Notes under the pieces: model-generated | Databases searched by the model: none | Told to the model about the DNA's origin: nothing | Seen by the model: the letters and a program-made list of their open reading frames with translations, nothing else | In this document: positions 34,267 through 44,748 of the stretch, one piece after another | Position numbering within the stretch: position 1 is the stretch's first letter | Layout of the letters: every line of letters starts with the position of its first letter | Assembly: GCF_900149695.1 (NCBI RefSeq) | Contig: NZ_LT703007.1 | Location: 186,001-250,000, forward strand | Reading direction: 5' to 3' | Source of the DNA: Anderseniella sp. Alg231-50 | Lineage (GTDB): Bacteria; Pseudomonadota; Alphaproteobacteria; Rhizobiales; Aestuariivirgaceae | Length of the DNA: 64,000 nt | Position numbers and translations under genes: made by a program

Positions 34267-35132
34267 GCCCCGTCCTTGACTGGTTCATGCAGCCGTTTGC
34301 CTTCGAGTTCATGCAGAAGGCGTTCATCATCACTTTCCTGCTGTCGGTGCCGATGGCGGTCCTGTCCTGTTTCCTGGTGCTCAAGGGCTGGTCGCTGATG
34401 GGTGACGCCATTTCACACGCAGTGCTGCCCGGCATCGTGCTGGCCTACATTGTCGGCGCGCCCCTGGCCGCCGGTGCGTTCGCGGCGGGCATGGCATGTG
34501 CGATGGCAACCGGATTCCTGGACCGTAATTCCAGAATAAAGCAAGATACCGTAATGGGGGTGGTGTTCTCCGGCATGTTCGGCCTCGGCCTGGTGATGTA
34601 TGTCGCCATACAGACCGAGGTACATCTCGACCATATTCTGTTCGGCAACATTCTCGGACTGACCTGGGGCGATGTTACGGAAACAGCCGTCATCTCGATC
34701 ATTTGCAGCCTGGGCATGGCGATCTGGCGCAAGGACCTGCTGCTGCATGCGTTTGACGCACAGCACGCTCGTGCCATCGGGCTGAAAGTCCAGCTTTTGC
34801 ATTACGGGCTGCTGGCCGCCATCTCGCTGGCCATCGTCGGCGCGCTGAAAGCGTCCGGGATCATACTGGCGATTGCGTTGCTGATCGCGCCGGGAGCGAT
34901 CGCATTTCTTGTCACGCGGCGGTTTGAAACCATGCTGGGCGTCGCCGTCGCGGTCGCGGTCGGCTCAAGCCTTGCCGGTGTGTTTGCCAGTTTTCATCTG
35001 GATTCAGCCCCTGCGCCGACCATCGTACTGGTCATGACCGGCCTGTTCATCGCCGCCTTCATCCGCCAGCAGATGCGCTTTGCAAAGCTCAGTCGGCAGC
35101 CACGCCAGAGTTCTGACCCTACGCCTTCGTGA
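34263..35132 (+). CDS. sitD: Metal ABC transporter permease
   Basis: A 289-residue permease of the ABC-3 family, paralogous to sitC: GWSLMGDAISHAVLPGIVLAYIVGAPLAAG and LKASGIILAIALLIAPGAIAFLVTRRFE repeat its hallmarks. The ATG at 34263 overlaps the sitC stop by 4 bases. The open frame extends upstream to 33459 but only as an out-of-frame shadow of sitC. The 3' end overlaps the convergent maeB gene by 14 bases. Confidence 0.92.
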   Translation: MSPVLDWFMQPFAFEFMQKAFIITFLLSVPMAVLSCFLVLKGWSLMGDAISHAVLPGIVLAYIVGAPLAAGAFAAGMACAMATGFLDRNSRIKQDTVMGVVFSGMFGLGLVMYVAIQTEVHLDHILFGNILGLTWGDVTETAVISIICSLGMAIWRKDLLLHAFDAQHARAIGLKVQLLHYGLLAAISLAIVGALKASGIILAIALLIAPGAIAFLVTRRFETMLGVAVAVAVGSSLAGVFASFHLDSAPAPTIVLVMTGLFIAAFIRQQMRFAKLSRQPRQSSDPTPS

Positions 35133-37425
35133 TGGAGTTGGCGTAGTCGATACGCGCCTGCACTTCCACCGCGGCAACAGCCGATACATTGACCACCGAC
35201 CTGGTGGTGGCGGCCGGCACCAGCACATGGGCGGTTGCCGCGGCGCCCACCAGGATCGGGCCGATCGGTGTGCCGGCGCCGAGCTCCATGACCAGCTGGT
35301 AAGCCAGGTTGGCCGCGTCGGAGTTCGGGAACATGAACACATTGGCCTCGCCTGTCAGGGTGGATCCCGGGAACAGCCGCTGGCGCAAATCTTCGTTCAG
35401 CGCCGTGTTGCCATGCATCTCGCCATCAAACTCAAAGTCGGTGCCCTGCTCATGCAGCAGGTCGGCAGTGTCACGCATCAGCTGGATCTCTGCCGACTCG
35501 GCGGAGCCAAAGCTGGAATTGGCCAACAAGGCCACTTTGGGCTCGACGCCAAAGCGCTTGATGATGCCTGACACCCGCCGGGTCAGTTGCGCCATCTCCG
35601 CGGGCGAGCGCTCGACATTGCCGTAGGTATCGGCAAAGAAGTAGACGCCGCGATCCAGAATGCAGCCCGATATGGCAGCAAAATCACCGGTCCGTGGTCC
35701 CATGCCGATAATCCGGCGGATGTGGTCGAGATGGCTGTAAAACCGTCCTTCGAGTCCACAGATCATCGCGTCGGCGTCGCCGCGCTGAATGGCGAGTGCC
35801 GCGATCACGGTTGAATTGGTCCGCACCAGTGTCCTGGCGGCATTCAGCGGTACGCCCTTGCGGCCGGCGATTTCAACCAATGTGTTGACGTAATCCAGAT
35901 AGCGCGGGTCCGATTCCGGGTTGATGACCTCGACATCCTTTCCGGCCTTGAGATGAAGCCCGAAAGAGGCAGCCCTGCGCTCGATCACGTCAGGCCGGCC
36001 AATCAGGATCGGAATGGCCCAGCCGTCTGTCTTGGCCAGGGATGCAGCACGCATGGCACGCTCATCTTCACCTTCGGCGTAGATGATGCGCTTGGGGTTC
36101 TGCTTGGCAGCGGCAAACACCGGACGCATGATCATGCCGGAGCGGAATACGAAGCGTGTCAGGTGTTCGACGTAAGCGTCGAAATCCTCAATCGGCCTTG
36201 TCGCCACGCCTGTCTCCATGGCCGCCTTTGCAACGGCAGGTGCGATGCGCAATATCAGGCGCTGGTCAAACGGGTTGGGAATCAGGCTGTCTGTGCCGAA
36301 CGAAGAGACGCCACCTTCATAGGCACGTGCGGCGAGCTCGGAAACCGCTTCGTGGGCAAGGGCGGCAATAGCATGGGTTGCCGCAATCTTCATTTCCTCA
36401 TTGATCGCCGTCGCACCGACATCCAGGGCACCGCGAAAGATATACGGGAAGCACAGAACATTGTTTACCTGATTGGGGAAATCAGACCGGCCGGTGCAGA
36501 TCATGGCATCAGGTTTGACCTTGCGGGCTTCATCGGGGTGAATTTCCGGATTGGGATTGGCCAGCGCCATGATGAGCGGCTTGTCGCCCATCTTTTCGAC
36601 CATCGCCGGTTTCAGTACACCGCCTGCGGACAGCCCCAGGAACACGTCAGCCCCTTCAATGATATCGCCGAGGGTGCGGGCTTCGGTCTTCTTGGCGTAA
36701 GGCGCCATCCACTGGTTGATGCCGTCGCGGCCTTCATAGGCCACGCCGTCAATGTCTGAAATCCAGATGTTTTCCGGTTTTGCCCCCATGCCGACAACCA
36801 GGTTGAGGCAGGCCAGCGCTGCAGCACCTGCGCCGGAGGTCACAATCTTGCTGTCTTCCAGTTTCTTGCCGGCAATCTCCAGCCCGTTTACGATCGCAGC
36901 GGCGACAATGATTGCCGTGCCGTGCTGGTCGTCGTGAAACACCGGTATGTTCATGCGCTGCTTGAGCTCGTCTTCGATAATGAAGCATTCCGGCGCCTTG
37001 ATATCCTCCAGATTGATGCCCCCGAAGGTCGGTTCCAGTGCCGCGACAGTATTCACGAAGAGGTCGGAATCCTTGGCATCAAGCTCCAGATCAAATACGT
37101 CGATGTCGGCAAATTTCTTGAACAGGACCGCCTTGCCTTCCATCACCGGCTTGGACGCCAGCGGACCGATATCGCCAAGCCCCAAAACGGCGGTGCCGTT
37201 GGTGATCACCGCAACCATATTGCCGCGCGCCGTCAGCGAATGCGCTTCAGCGGGCTTGTCATGAATCTCCATGCACGCAGCCGCCACACCGGGTGAATAG
37301 GCCAGCGCCAGATCGCGCTGGTTGGACAAGGGTTTGGTGGCCTTGATCTCCAGTTTTCCCGGTTTCGGGTTGCGATGGTAGTGCAGCGCGTTTTCGCGCA
37401 GCTCGTCGGTTACAATGCGTGGCAT
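35119..37425 (-). CDS. maeB: NADP-dependent malic enzyme with phosphotransacetylase-like domain
   Basis: A 768-residue fusion. Residues 1 to about 430 are the malic enzyme: [15 protein letters not shown] (malate site), [43 protein letters not shown] (metal site) and [16 protein letters not shown] (NADP Rossmann). Residues from about 440 are the phosphotransacetylase-like domain ([20 protein letters not shown] and [18 protein letters not shown]), usually regulatory and inactive. It converts malate to pyruvate with CO2 release and supplies NADPH. Two types, NAD (Dme) and NADP (Tme), share this layout; cofactor preference is unproven. Convergent overlap with sitD is 14 bases. Confidence 0.93.
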   Translation of the reverse strand: MPRIVTDELRENALHYHRNPKPGKLEIKATKPLSNQRDLALAYSPGVAAACMEIHDKPAEAHSLTARGNMVAVITNGTAVLGLGDIGPLASKPVMEGKAVLFKKFADIDVFDLELDAKDSDLFVNTVAALEPTFGGINLEDIKAPECFIIEDELKQRMNIPVFHDDQHGTAIIVAAAIVNGLEIAGKKLEDSKIVTSGAGAAALACLNLVVGMGAKPENIWISDIDGVAYEGRDGINQWMAPYAKKTEARTLGDIIEGADVFLGLSAGGVLKPAMVEKMGDKPLIMALANPNPEIHPDEARKVKPDAMICTGRSDFPNQVNNVLCFPYIFRGALDVGATAINEEMKIAATHAIAALAHEAVSELAARAYEGGVSSFGTDSLIPNPFDQRLILRIAPAVAKAAMETGVATRPIEDFDAYVEHLTRFVFRSGMIMRPVFAAAKQNPKRIIYAEGEDERAMRAASLAKTDGWAIPILIGRPDVIERRAASFGLHLKAGKDVEVINPESDPRYLDYVNTLVEIAGRKGVPLNAARTLVRTNSTVIAALAIQRGDADAMICGLEGRFYSHLDHIRRIIGMGPRTGDFAAISGCILDRGVYFFADTYGNVERSPAEMAQLTRRVSGIIKRFGVEPKVALLANSSFGSAESAEIQLMRDTADLLHEQGTDFEFDGEMHGNTALNEDLRQRLFPGSTLTGEANVFMFPNSDAANLAYQLVMELGAGTPIGPILVGAAATAHVLVPAATTRSVVNVSAVAAVEVQARIDYANSITKA

Positions 37426-37526
37426 GGAGGCGTTTCTTCCGGGTTGTTCATGTCCTGGCGGATCTTGTTATGGCTCCAAGCCTATAGCAGCGTAAGAAGA
37501 CATTCCACAGTATAGATTGCTGCGAA

Positions 37527-37606
37527 CCGAAGGTGTCACACAGCACAATACTCAGGACATGGAGCCGGGATCATGCAAACCGTGTTTGCAGGGAGGTCAC
37601 CTTCGG
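37527..37606. repeat. Nested inverted repeats downstream of aspS
   Basis: TGCAAAC / GTTTGCA forms a 7-bp hairpin with a 3-base loop (37574-37590), 24 bases past the aspS stop. A longer pair CCGAAGGTG (37527-37535) and CACCTTCGG (37598-37606) encloses it. No T-run follows. It may act as a weak terminator for leftward aspS or a transcript-end structure. Confidence 0.4.
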
Positions 37607-37613
37607 CCGGCGT

Positions 37614-39398
37614 TCACTCTTTCGGCAAGGACAACCGCACATGCAGTTCCCGCAACTGGCGCGGTTCTGCTTCGGACGGCGCGCCCATGAGCAGGTCGGA
37701 GGCCTGCTGGTTCATCGGGAACAGGGTGATCTCGCGCAGGTTTCGCGTACCGCACAGCAGCATCACAACCCGGTCGACACCAGCCGCCATGCCGCCATGG
37801 GGCGGTGCGCCATACTGGAACGCCCGGTAAAGGCCGCCGAAGCGTTCCTCGACCACGTCCTTTGGCAATCCGGCAATCTCGAACGCCTTGACCATGGTCT
37901 CCGGCTTGTGATTTCGGATACCGCCCGAGGCGATCTCGAAACCGTTGCACACCAGGTCATACTGGTAGGCCTTGATGGTCAGCGGGTCCTGGTTCTCCAG
38001 CGCATCCATCTCGCCCTGCGGCATCGAGAACGGGTTGTGCGAAAAATCGACCTTCTTTTCTTCCTCATTGAATTCGTAAAACGGGAAGTCGACGATCCAG
38101 GCCAGTTCGAAACGGTCTTCATCGATCAGCTTAAGTTCCGCCCCTGCCCGGTCACGCGCAGCGCCTGCGAAGCTGGCAAACTTTTCCGGCAGGCCGGCAA
38201 CAAAGAAACAGGCATCACCGTCATCCAGGCCCATCTGGGTGCGAATGGCATCAGTCCGCTCTGGTCCGATGTTCTTGGCCAACGGCCCCGCCCCTTCAAG
38301 GTTTTCACCTTCGCCGCGCCAGAAAATATAGCCCAGGCCGGGCTGGCCTTCGCCTTGCGCCCACGAGTTCATCCGGTCGCAGAAGGCGCGCGAGCCGCCG
38401 GTCTTTGCCGGGATCGCCCAGATTTCGACCTTCGGATCAGACGCGATCATGCCGGCAAACACCTTGAAACCAGAGCCGGCAAAGTGTTCGGTCACCGCCT
38501 GCATTTCAATCGGGTTGCGCAGGTCCGGCTTGTCGGAACCATACTTGCGGATGGCATCGGCATAGGCAATGCGCGGGAAGCTTTCGGTCACCGGCTTGCC
38601 GTCGGCAAATGCCTCGAACACGTTGCGCATCACCGGTTCAACAGTACTCAGTACATCGTCCTGGGTCACGAAGCTCATCTCAAGGTCGAGCTGGTAGAAC
38701 TCACCGGGCAACCGGTCGGCGCGCGGGTCTTCATCGCGGAAGCACGGCGCAATCTGAAAGTACTTGTCGAAACCCGACACCATCAGCAACTGCTTGTACT
38801 GCTGCGGCGCCTGCGGCAGCGCATAGAACTGGCCCGGGTGGATCCGGCTCGGCACCAGGAAGTCGCGCGCGCCCTCAGGCGACGATGCAGTCAGGATGGG
38901 CGTCGAAAACTCGTTGAAGCCGGCACCGGCCATTTCAGCCCGCATCTTGGCGATGATGGCTGACCGTTTCATGATGTTGGCATGCAGCGTCTCACGGCGC
39001 AGGTCGAGGAAACGGTATTTCAGCCGGATATCTTCGGGATAGTCAGGCTCGCCGAACACCGGCAGCGGCAACTCCGATGCTTTCGACAGCACCTCGATTT
39101 CGCGTGCGAACACCTCCACTTCTCCGGTCGGCAGGTTGGTGTTGACGGTTTCTTCCGAGCGCGCCTTGACTTCTCCGTCGACACGGATGACCCACTCACC
39201 GCGCACGGCTTCAGCAGTCTTGAAGGCGGGTGAGTCCGGGTCAGCCACGACCTGGGTCATGCCGTAGTGGTCGCGCAGGTCGATGAACAGCAAACCGCCA
39301 TGGTCGCGCACACGGTGAACCCAGCCTGAAAGGCGTGCGGTTTCACCTACATTGGTCTTGGAAAGCTGGGCGCAGGAATGGCTGCGATAGGCGTGCAT
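37614..39398 (-). CDS. aspS: Aspartyl-tRNA synthetase
   Basis: A 594-residue class II synthetase that charges tRNA-Asp (and often tRNA-Asn in alphaproteobacteria lacking AsnRS). The anticodon-binding OB fold starts at [24 protein letters not shown] in parts. Motif 2 is [24 protein letters not shown]-like (RDEDPRADR and QLDLEMSF), and motif 3 is [20 protein letters not shown] insertion domain lies between. The ATG at 39398 with AGAGGG upstream is used. It stands upstream of rnd in the alphaproteobacterial order, but an MFS gene is inserted between. Confidence 0.96.
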   Translation of the reverse strand: MHAYRSHSCAQLSKTNVGETARLSGWVHRVRDHGGLLFIDLRDHYGMTQVVADPDSPAFKTAEAVRGEWVIRVDGEVKARSEETVNTNLPTGEVEVFAREIEVLSKASELPLPVFGEPDYPEDIRLKYRFLDLRRETLHANIMKRSAIIAKMRAEMAGAGFNEFSTPILTASSPEGARDFLVPSRIHPGQFYALPQAPQQYKQLLMVSGFDKYFQIAPCFRDEDPRADRLPGEFYQLDLEMSFVTQDDVLSTVEPVMRNVFEAFADGKPVTESFPRIAYADAIRKYGSDKPDLRNPIEMQAVTEHFAGSGFKVFAGMIASDPKVEIWAIPAKTGGSRAFCDRMNSWAQGEGQPGLGYIFWRGEGENLEGAGPLAKNIGPERTDAIRTQMGLDDGDACFFVAGLPEKFASFAGAARDRAGAELKLIDEDRFELAWIVDFPFYEFNEEEKKVDFSHNPFSMPQGEMDALENQDPLTIKAYQYDLVCNGFEIASGGIRNHKPETMVKAFEIAGLPKDVVEERFGGLYRAFQYGAPPHGGMAAGVDRVVMLLCGTRNLREITLFPMNQQASDLLMGAPSEAEPRQLRELHVRLSLPKE

Positions 39399-39553
39399 GG
39401 GTAACCCTCTTGGCAAACACGGAACTTGTGCGTTGGAATGCGCGGGAAAAGCGCACGAGGCAGCCTATTTGTCAAGGTTTTGGCTTGAGAACCCGAGGAC
39501 AGAAGTCTAGGACAGATGTACGCACTGATTTTGCTTCGCGCGGACGCACGTCG

Positions 39554-40798
39554 ATGAATTTCCTGCTTCCCCTGTCTCCCCTGCTCGCCGCCGCCGGCAT
39601 CCTGCTTGCCGGCAACGGATTGCAAGGCACGCTGATTGCCCTGCGTTCTGCTCACGAAGGGTTCGATCCGTCGCTGATCGGGCTCATGGGGACCGGCTAT
39701 TATGCAGGGTTCATGTTGTCATGCCTGTTTACCGCAAGGCTGATCCGCGCAGTAGGCCATATTCGCGTGTTCTCCGGACTGGCCGCCATAGCGGCATCGG
39801 CATCGCTGACCATGGTTTTGTGGCTTGACCCCGTTGCGTGGATTGGCCTGCGCTTCATTTCCGGCTTCTGCTTTGCCGGCCTGTTCATGGTCATCGAGAG
39901 CTGGCTCAATGCGTCCGTTGACAATGCCCATCGCGCCAGCACCTTGTCGGTTTACAGGCTGGTGGACCTTGCGGCGGTTACCGGATCGCAGTTCCTGCTG
40001 CCGGTGTTCGGTGCGTACGGCTTCGCCATTTTCGCCATCGCGGCGATCATGACCTGCCTGTCGCTGGTACCGATATCCCTGATGGACAGGACCGCCCCGA
40101 AACCGCCTGACGAGTTCCGGTTTTCCATCGCCAGCATCTGGGCCGTGTCACCGCTGGCCTGTTTCGGCTGCATCACCATCGGCATGACCAATTCGACCTT
40201 CCGGCTGATGGGGCCGATCTATGCATCAGACATCGGTTTTGACACGACCGGCGTTGCTACTTTCATGAGTGCAGGCATCATTGGCGGGGCGGTTTTGCAG
40301 TTGCCGCTCGGCTGGCTGTCGGACCGGCTCGACCGGCGCTGGGTCCTGATCATTGCCACACTGGGCGCTGCTGCTGCAGGCTTCGTATTGTCCTATGCAG
40401 CCGGGACATCACATTCGATGGCCCTGACCGGCATCTTCATGTTCGGCGCCTTTGCCCTGCCGCTGTACTCCTTGTCGGCAGCGCATGCCAATGACCGGGC
40501 AAAACGGGGACAGTATGTCATCGTGGCCGCCGGGTTGAGTTTCTTCTTTTCGCTGGGCGCGATGATCGGGCCGTTTGTGGCCGCACAGGTGCTGTTAATC
40601 TTCGGACCGGACTTCTTCTTCACCTACACCAGCATCGTGCACCTGAGCCTGGTAGCCGTAACCCTGTGGAGAATGACAGTGCGCCGGACACCTGACATGA
40701 AGGCGAAAAAACGCTATGCGACGCTGCTCAGAACCTCTCCGGTGATGTATCGCCTGGCCCACAAGGCCGCCAACAAAGGCCAACGCAAGAGCGATTGA
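39554..40798 (+). CDS. Major facilitator superfamily transporter
   Basis: A 414-residue 12-helix MFS protein. The first helix pair LSPLLAAAGILLAGNGLQGTLIALRSAHEGF and the loop GYYAGFMLSCLFTARLIRAVGHIRVF match YcaD-like members. The inter-half loop lies near residue 195, and a DRLDRRWVLI cytoplasmic loop with basic residues is retained. Substrate cannot be predicted. The ATG at 39554 is used; the frame extends left into aspS on the opposite strand. It is divergent from aspS, so promoter elements for both lie in 39399-39553. Confidence 0.85.
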   Translation: MNFLLPLSPLLAAAGILLAGNGLQGTLIALRSAHEGFDPSLIGLMGTGYYAGFMLSCLFTARLIRAVGHIRVFSGLAAIAASASLTMVLWLDPVAWIGLRFISGFCFAGLFMVIESWLNASVDNAHRASTLSVYRLVDLAAVTGSQFLLPVFGAYGFAIFAIAAIMTCLSLVPISLMDRTAPKPPDEFRFSIASIWAVSPLACFGCITIGMTNSTFRLMGPIYASDIGFDTTGVATFMSAGIIGGAVLQLPLGWLSDRLDRRWVLIIATLGAAAAGFVLSYAAGTSHSMALTGIFMFGAFALPLYSLSAAHANDRAKRGQYVIVAAGLSFFFSLGAMIGPFVAAQVLLIFGPDFFFTYTSIVHLSLVAVTLWRMTVRRTPDMKAKKRYATLLRTSPVMYRLAHKAANKGQRKSD

Positions 40799-40868
40799 CG
40801 GTGTTTTCAACCATAGATTGAAGCGATGCGCTTGATTTGCGGCCAACATTCTGGCTTTGTCCCTGCCC

Positions 40869-42020
40869 ATGCAAATAATTACCACCACCGACGACCTCGC
40901 CCGCCTCTGTAAAACGCTTTCCTCAGACGCTTATGTGACTGTTGATACCGAGTTCATGCGCGAGCACACGTTCTGGCCGATCCTGTGCCTGATCCAGATT
41001 GCGGGAACCAGCGAGGAGGCCATCATCGACCCGATGGCCGACGGCATCGACCTGGCTCCGTTCCATCAGTTGATGGCGAATGAGGCGGTGCTGAAAGTGT
41101 TCCATGCCGCCCGGCAGGATGTCGAGATTTTCGTTGAGGCAACCGGCGCCACGCCGACACCGATCTTCGATACGCAGATTGCCGCGATGGTGTGTGGGTT
41201 CGGCGACCAGGTCGGATATGAGGCACTGGTCCGCAAGCTGGCCAGCCAGCAGGTCGACAAGTCTTCCCGGTTCACCGACTGGGCCCGCCGGCCGCTGACC
41301 GACAAGCAGCTTGCCTATGCGCTGTCCGACGTCACCCATCTCCGGGTGGTCTATGAAAAGCTGCACGACATGCTGGCCGAAAACGGCCGCACGCCCTGGC
41401 TGGCGGAAGAAATGGCGGTCATTGCATCTGCCGATACATACATTTCCAGACCGGACGATGCGTGGAAGCGGCTGAAATTCCGCCCGCGCAATCCCAAGCA
41501 GATGGGAATTGCCGTTGCCCTGGCGAAGTGGCGTGAAGAGCGTGCGCAATTCAAGAACATGCCCAGAAACCGCATCATCAAGGACGATGCAATTTCTGAA
41601 CTGGCAACACAGGCGCCGCGCAACAAGGCCGGGCTGGCGAAACTGCGCGCTCTGCCGCGCGGGCTGGCGGATGGCGGGCTGGGAGACGAAATCCTGCGCG
41701 CCATCGAGGCAGGCCTTGCCATGTCGAAGGACAAACTTCCACGAATTGAACCGTCGAGAGGCCCGCAGCCGGAAGGTGCATCAGCCATTGCCGATGTATT
41801 GAAACTGGGCCTGAAAGTGGTCTGCGAGCGCGAAAACATCGCCCCGCGCCTGATTGCCAACGCGGCCGATATCGAGGAATTCGCCGGCAATGGCGGGGAT
41901 CACCTGCAGATGATGCGCGGCTGGCGGCATGAGCTGTTTGGCGAAGTCGCACAAGGCTTGAAAACCGGCAAGCTGGCGATTGGCATTCGCGACGGCAAAC
42001 CGGACATTTTCAGCGCTTAG
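40869..42020 (+). CDS. rnd: Ribonuclease D
   Basis: A 383-residue 3'-5' exoribonuclease for tRNA 3' maturation. The DEDD sites are visible: TVDTEFMRE (first Asp and Glu), FHAARQDVEIF (Asp), and the region LAYALSDVTHL (Tyr and Asp). An HRDC domain follows (WREERAQFKNMPRNRIIKDDAI). The ATG at 40869 is chosen over TTG at 40857 because the longer N-terminus is not conserved. In related genomes rnd sits between aspS and ppx; here cydAB is inserted after it on the opposite strand. Confidence 0.92.
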   Translation: MQIITTTDDLARLCKTLSSDAYVTVDTEFMREHTFWPILCLIQIAGTSEEAIIDPMADGIDLAPFHQLMANEAVLKVFHAARQDVEIFVEATGATPTPIFDTQIAAMVCGFGDQVGYEALVRKLASQQVDKSSRFTDWARRPLTDKQLAYALSDVTHLRVVYEKLHDMLAENGRTPWLAEEMAVIASADTYISRPDDAWKRLKFRPRNPKQMGIAVALAKWREERAQFKNMPRNRIIKDDAISELATQAPRNKAGLAKLRALPRGLADGGLGDEILRAIEAGLAMSKDKLPRIEPSRGPQPEGASAIADVLKLGLKVVCERENIAPRLIANAADIEEFAGNGGDHLQMMRGWRHELFGEVAQGLKTGKLAIGIRDGKPDIFSA

Positions 42021-42118
42021 AGCGGCATGGGTTCAGCTGAACTCATTTAGTTTCTCTAACATCTTATAAACAATCAGCTTTATGGCTTTTGATTGATTCA
42101 GTCAAACGCCATACGGAT

Positions 42119-42223
42119 CTAGACAAGCACAAGCTTGATCAGATAAGCGATGCTGCCGACGACGGCCACACCGGCCAGCCAGTAAGCGACGAACCACATC
42201 AGTTTGCCGGCAGAAGACGCCAT
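42119..42223 (-). CDS. DUF2474 small membrane protein of the cytochrome bd operon
   Basis: A 34-residue single-helix peptide (MASSAGKLMWFVAYWLAGVA, then VVGSIAYLIKLVLV). It matches the DUF2474 type found after cydB in alphaproteobacteria: a short charged head, a central helix with W and G, and a hydrophobic end. Its ATG overlaps the cydB stop (TGATG) by one base, so it is translationally coupled. By analogy with CydX it is likely a stabilising subunit of the oxidase. Confidence 0.75.
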   Translation of the reverse strand: MASSAGKLMWFVAYWLAGVAVVGSIAYLIKLVLV

Positions 42224-43227
42224 CAGTGGTAGCCCTCGTCCGGATCGATCTTGCCGCGAAATACCCAATATGAATAAGCCGTATAGGCGAGGATCAGCGG
42301 CAACAGCAAAGCGGCACCCACGAGGGTGAAGGCCAGGCTTGAATCGGGAGCGGCCGCTTCGGCAATCGTCAGGCTCGGCGGCACGATGTGCGGATAAAAG
42401 CTGATGCCGATGCCGGCAAAGCTCAGAATAAACAACACCAGAGACGCCAGAAACGGCGTGGCGTCGTGTTTGTCCCGCAGACCGGTGTACAGCTTCCATG
42501 CCGATGCAGCGAGCAACAAAGGCACAATCGCGGAGAAAATCGCGGTCGGCCAGGCGAACCAGCGATCAGCATAAACCGGGTCCAGAAACGGGGTTATGGC
42601 GCTGACAACGCCAATGAAGCCAAGCGTTATGACAGCCAGTCCCCGGGCCCTTGACCGCATTCTCTCCTGCAAGCCGCCTTCTGTCTTGTAAATCAGCCAG
42701 GTGGCCCCAAGCAGTGTGTAGCCAAACACCACCGCGACACCCGTCAACACGGAAAACGGGGTCAGCCAGTCCCACCAGCCACCGGAGTAAGCACGGTCGG
42801 TAACGGAGATGCCCTGCACGAGAGCCCCCAGTGCGACACCTTGCGTGAAGGCCGCAACAAACGAACCGCCCCAAAAGCCCCAGTTCCACAGAAACTGGCC
42901 GCGTGCCGTGCGCCAGCGATACTCGAACGCAACCCCGCGGAACACCAGTGCCAACAGCATGATGATCAACGGCATATAAAGCGCCGGAAGAACAGTCGCA
43001 TATGCCAGCGGAAACACCGCAAACAAGCCGCCGCCGCCCATCACGAGCCAGGTTTCGTTGCCGTCCCAGACAGGGGCCACCGAATTCATCATGATATCGC
43101 GATCATGCTTTTCATGTTCGACCACGAACAGCATGCCGACGCCGAGATCAAAACCGTCCAGCACCACATACATAAGAACGGCAAACGCGATGATGGCGGC
43201 CCAGATATGAGGAAGATCAAATTCCAT
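42223..43227 (-). CDS. cydB: Cytochrome bd-type ubiquinol oxidase subunit II
   Basis: A 334-residue membrane protein with nine predicted helices. It starts DLPHIWAAIIAFAVLMYVVLDGFDLGVGML, the invariant CydB N-terminus. SVAPVWDGNETWLVMGGGGLFAVFPLAYATVLPALYMP is the conserved quinol-side block in parts. The ATG at 43227 overlaps the cydA 3' end by 11 bases; the longer frame to 43314 is inside cydA. Together with CydA it reduces O2 to water using quinol, without pumping protons. Confidence 0.95.
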   Translation of the reverse strand: MEFDLPHIWAAIIAFAVLMYVVLDGFDLGVGMLFVVEHEKHDRDIMMNSVAPVWDGNETWLVMGGGGLFAVFPLAYATVLPALYMPLIIMLLALVFRGVAFEYRWRTARGQFLWNWGFWGGSFVAAFTQGVALGALVQGISVTDRAYSGGWWDWLTPFSVLTGVAVVFGYTLLGATWLIYKTEGGLQERMRSRARGLAVITLGFIGVVSAITPFLDPVYADRWFAWPTAIFSAIVPLLLAASAWKLYTGLRDKHDATPFLASLVLFILSFAGIGISFYPHIVPPSLTIAEAAAPDSSLAFTLVGAALLLPLILAYTAYSYWVFRGKIDPDEGYH

Positions 43228-44632
43228 TGCCCGTGCCCTCCTGTCCTGCCGCCTGCGCAACAGGCGTGATGCCTGCGCTGCGCAAGGGACCCAGTTTGAG
43301 TTCTGCTCCGCCACTGCCCGGGGGTTTGCTCATCATCCGGAGAATGTAGAACACGCCTGCCCCGAACACGAAGAAGTACACAATGATGAAGGCGACCAGC
43401 GATGTGGCGACGGCCGGTGCCGCTATGGGAGCAAGCGAGTCACTTGTCCTCAGCAAGCCGTAGACGGTGAACGGCTGGCGGCCGACTTCCGTTGTCACCC
43501 ATCCGGCCAGCACCGCGACAAACCCGGCAGGCCCCATGGCAATGGCAGCCATGTGCAACCAACTGTCGCGATAGAGCACATTGCGCCAGCGCGCCCACAG
43601 GCTCCAGATGCCGAGGCCAAGCATGGCGAAGCCCAGGCCGACCATGATGCGAAAACTCCAGAACACGATGGCAACCGGCGGTTCGTCTTTATCGTCAACT
43701 GTGTCCAGGCCCGCCAGTGGCGCGTTCAGGTCATGCTTCAGGATCAGGCTCGACAGTTTCGGAATTTCGATGGCGTAGTCGACGCGTTTTTCCGCCTGGT
43801 TCGGTATCCCGAACAGGATCAGCGGCGCGCCGTCCGGATAACTGTCGAAATGGCCTTCCATGGCCATGACCTTGACCGGTTGATGTTCAAGCGTGTTGAG
43901 CCCGTGCAGGTCGCCGGCGAATATCTGGACCGGCGTTACGATGGCCGCCATCCACATGGCCATGGAAAACATCACGCGGGCCGGTTTGTGCTTTCTGTCC
44001 TTCAGCAGATGCCAACCGCCAACCGCACCGACAACCAGGGCCGTGGTGAGAAACGCAGCCAGCACCATATGCACCAGCCGATAGGGAAAGGACGGGTTGA
44101 AGACAATCGCCCACCAATCCTCCGGCACAAACTGCCCTGCTTCGTTGATCGAGTATCCGACCGGTGTCTGCATCCATGAGTTGACCGACAGGATCCAGGT
44201 AGCCGACATCAAGGTGCCTGCTGCGACGACGGCTGTGGCAAACATGTGCAGCTTGTCGCCGACGCGTTTGCGCCCGAACAGCATGATGCCGAGGAAACCA
44301 GCCTCCAGGAAAAACGCGCTCAAGACCTCATAGGCCATCAGAGGCCCGAGAATGGGTCCGGTCTTGTCGGAAAACACGCTCCAGTTTGTGCCGAACTGGT
44401 AGGACATGACGATGCCCGACACGACGCCCATGCCAAAGGCCACCGCGAATATCTTTTTCCAGTACTCAAACAGGGTCAGATAGGTCTCGTCGCCGGTTTT
44501 CAACCACAATGCGTTGAGCACCGCGAGGTAGTTCGCCAGGCCAATGGAGAACGCCGGAAACACGATATGAAAAGAGACCGTAAACGCGAATTGAAAGCGC
44601 GCAAGCAATTCGGCAGAGAAGCCATCAAACAT
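43217..44632 (-). CDS. cydA: Cytochrome bd-type (cyanide-insensitive) ubiquinol oxidase subunit I
   Basis: A 471-residue membrane protein. The haem b595 ligand is in FTVSFHIVFPAFSIG and the b558 ligand in YRLVHMVLAAFLTTA; the quinol GRQP signature is TEVGRQPFTVYGLL. The Q-loop is short, the CIO (CioA) form rather than the long E. coli form. It accounts for low-oxygen or cyanide/sulfide-tolerant respiration. It is first in the leftward cydA-cydB-DUF2474 operon, placed between rnd and ppx. Confidence 0.95.
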   Translation of the reverse strand: MFDGFSAELLARFQFAFTVSFHIVFPAFSIGLANYLAVLNALWLKTGDETYLTLFEYWKKIFAVAFGMGVVSGIVMSYQFGTNWSVFSDKTGPILGPLMAYEVLSAFFLEAGFLGIMLFGRKRVGDKLHMFATAVVAAGTLMSATWILSVNSWMQTPVGYSINEAGQFVPEDWWAIVFNPSFPYRLVHMVLAAFLTTALVVGAVGGWHLLKDRKHKPARVMFSMAMWMAAIVTPVQIFAGDLHGLNTLEHQPVKVMAMEGHFDSYPDGAPLILFGIPNQAEKRVDYAIEIPKLSSLILKHDLNAPLAGLDTVDDKDEPPVAIVFWSFRIMVGLGFAMLGLGIWSLWARWRNVLYRDSWLHMAAIAMGPAGFVAVLAGWVTTEVGRQPFTVYGLLRTSDSLAPIAAPAVATSLVAFIIVYFFVFGAGVFYILRMMSKPPGSGGAELKLGPLRSAGITPVAQAAGQEGTGNGI

Positions 44633-44748
44633 CTGTCATGTTCCGGGTTCGATTGGAATGCCTATGGTTTCAAGATAGGCTTCCGCACTGACCAGCACAC
44701 TGGCGGATACTGTCGCAGGGCCAAATCGCCGCAAGGCGTAATCACCTG

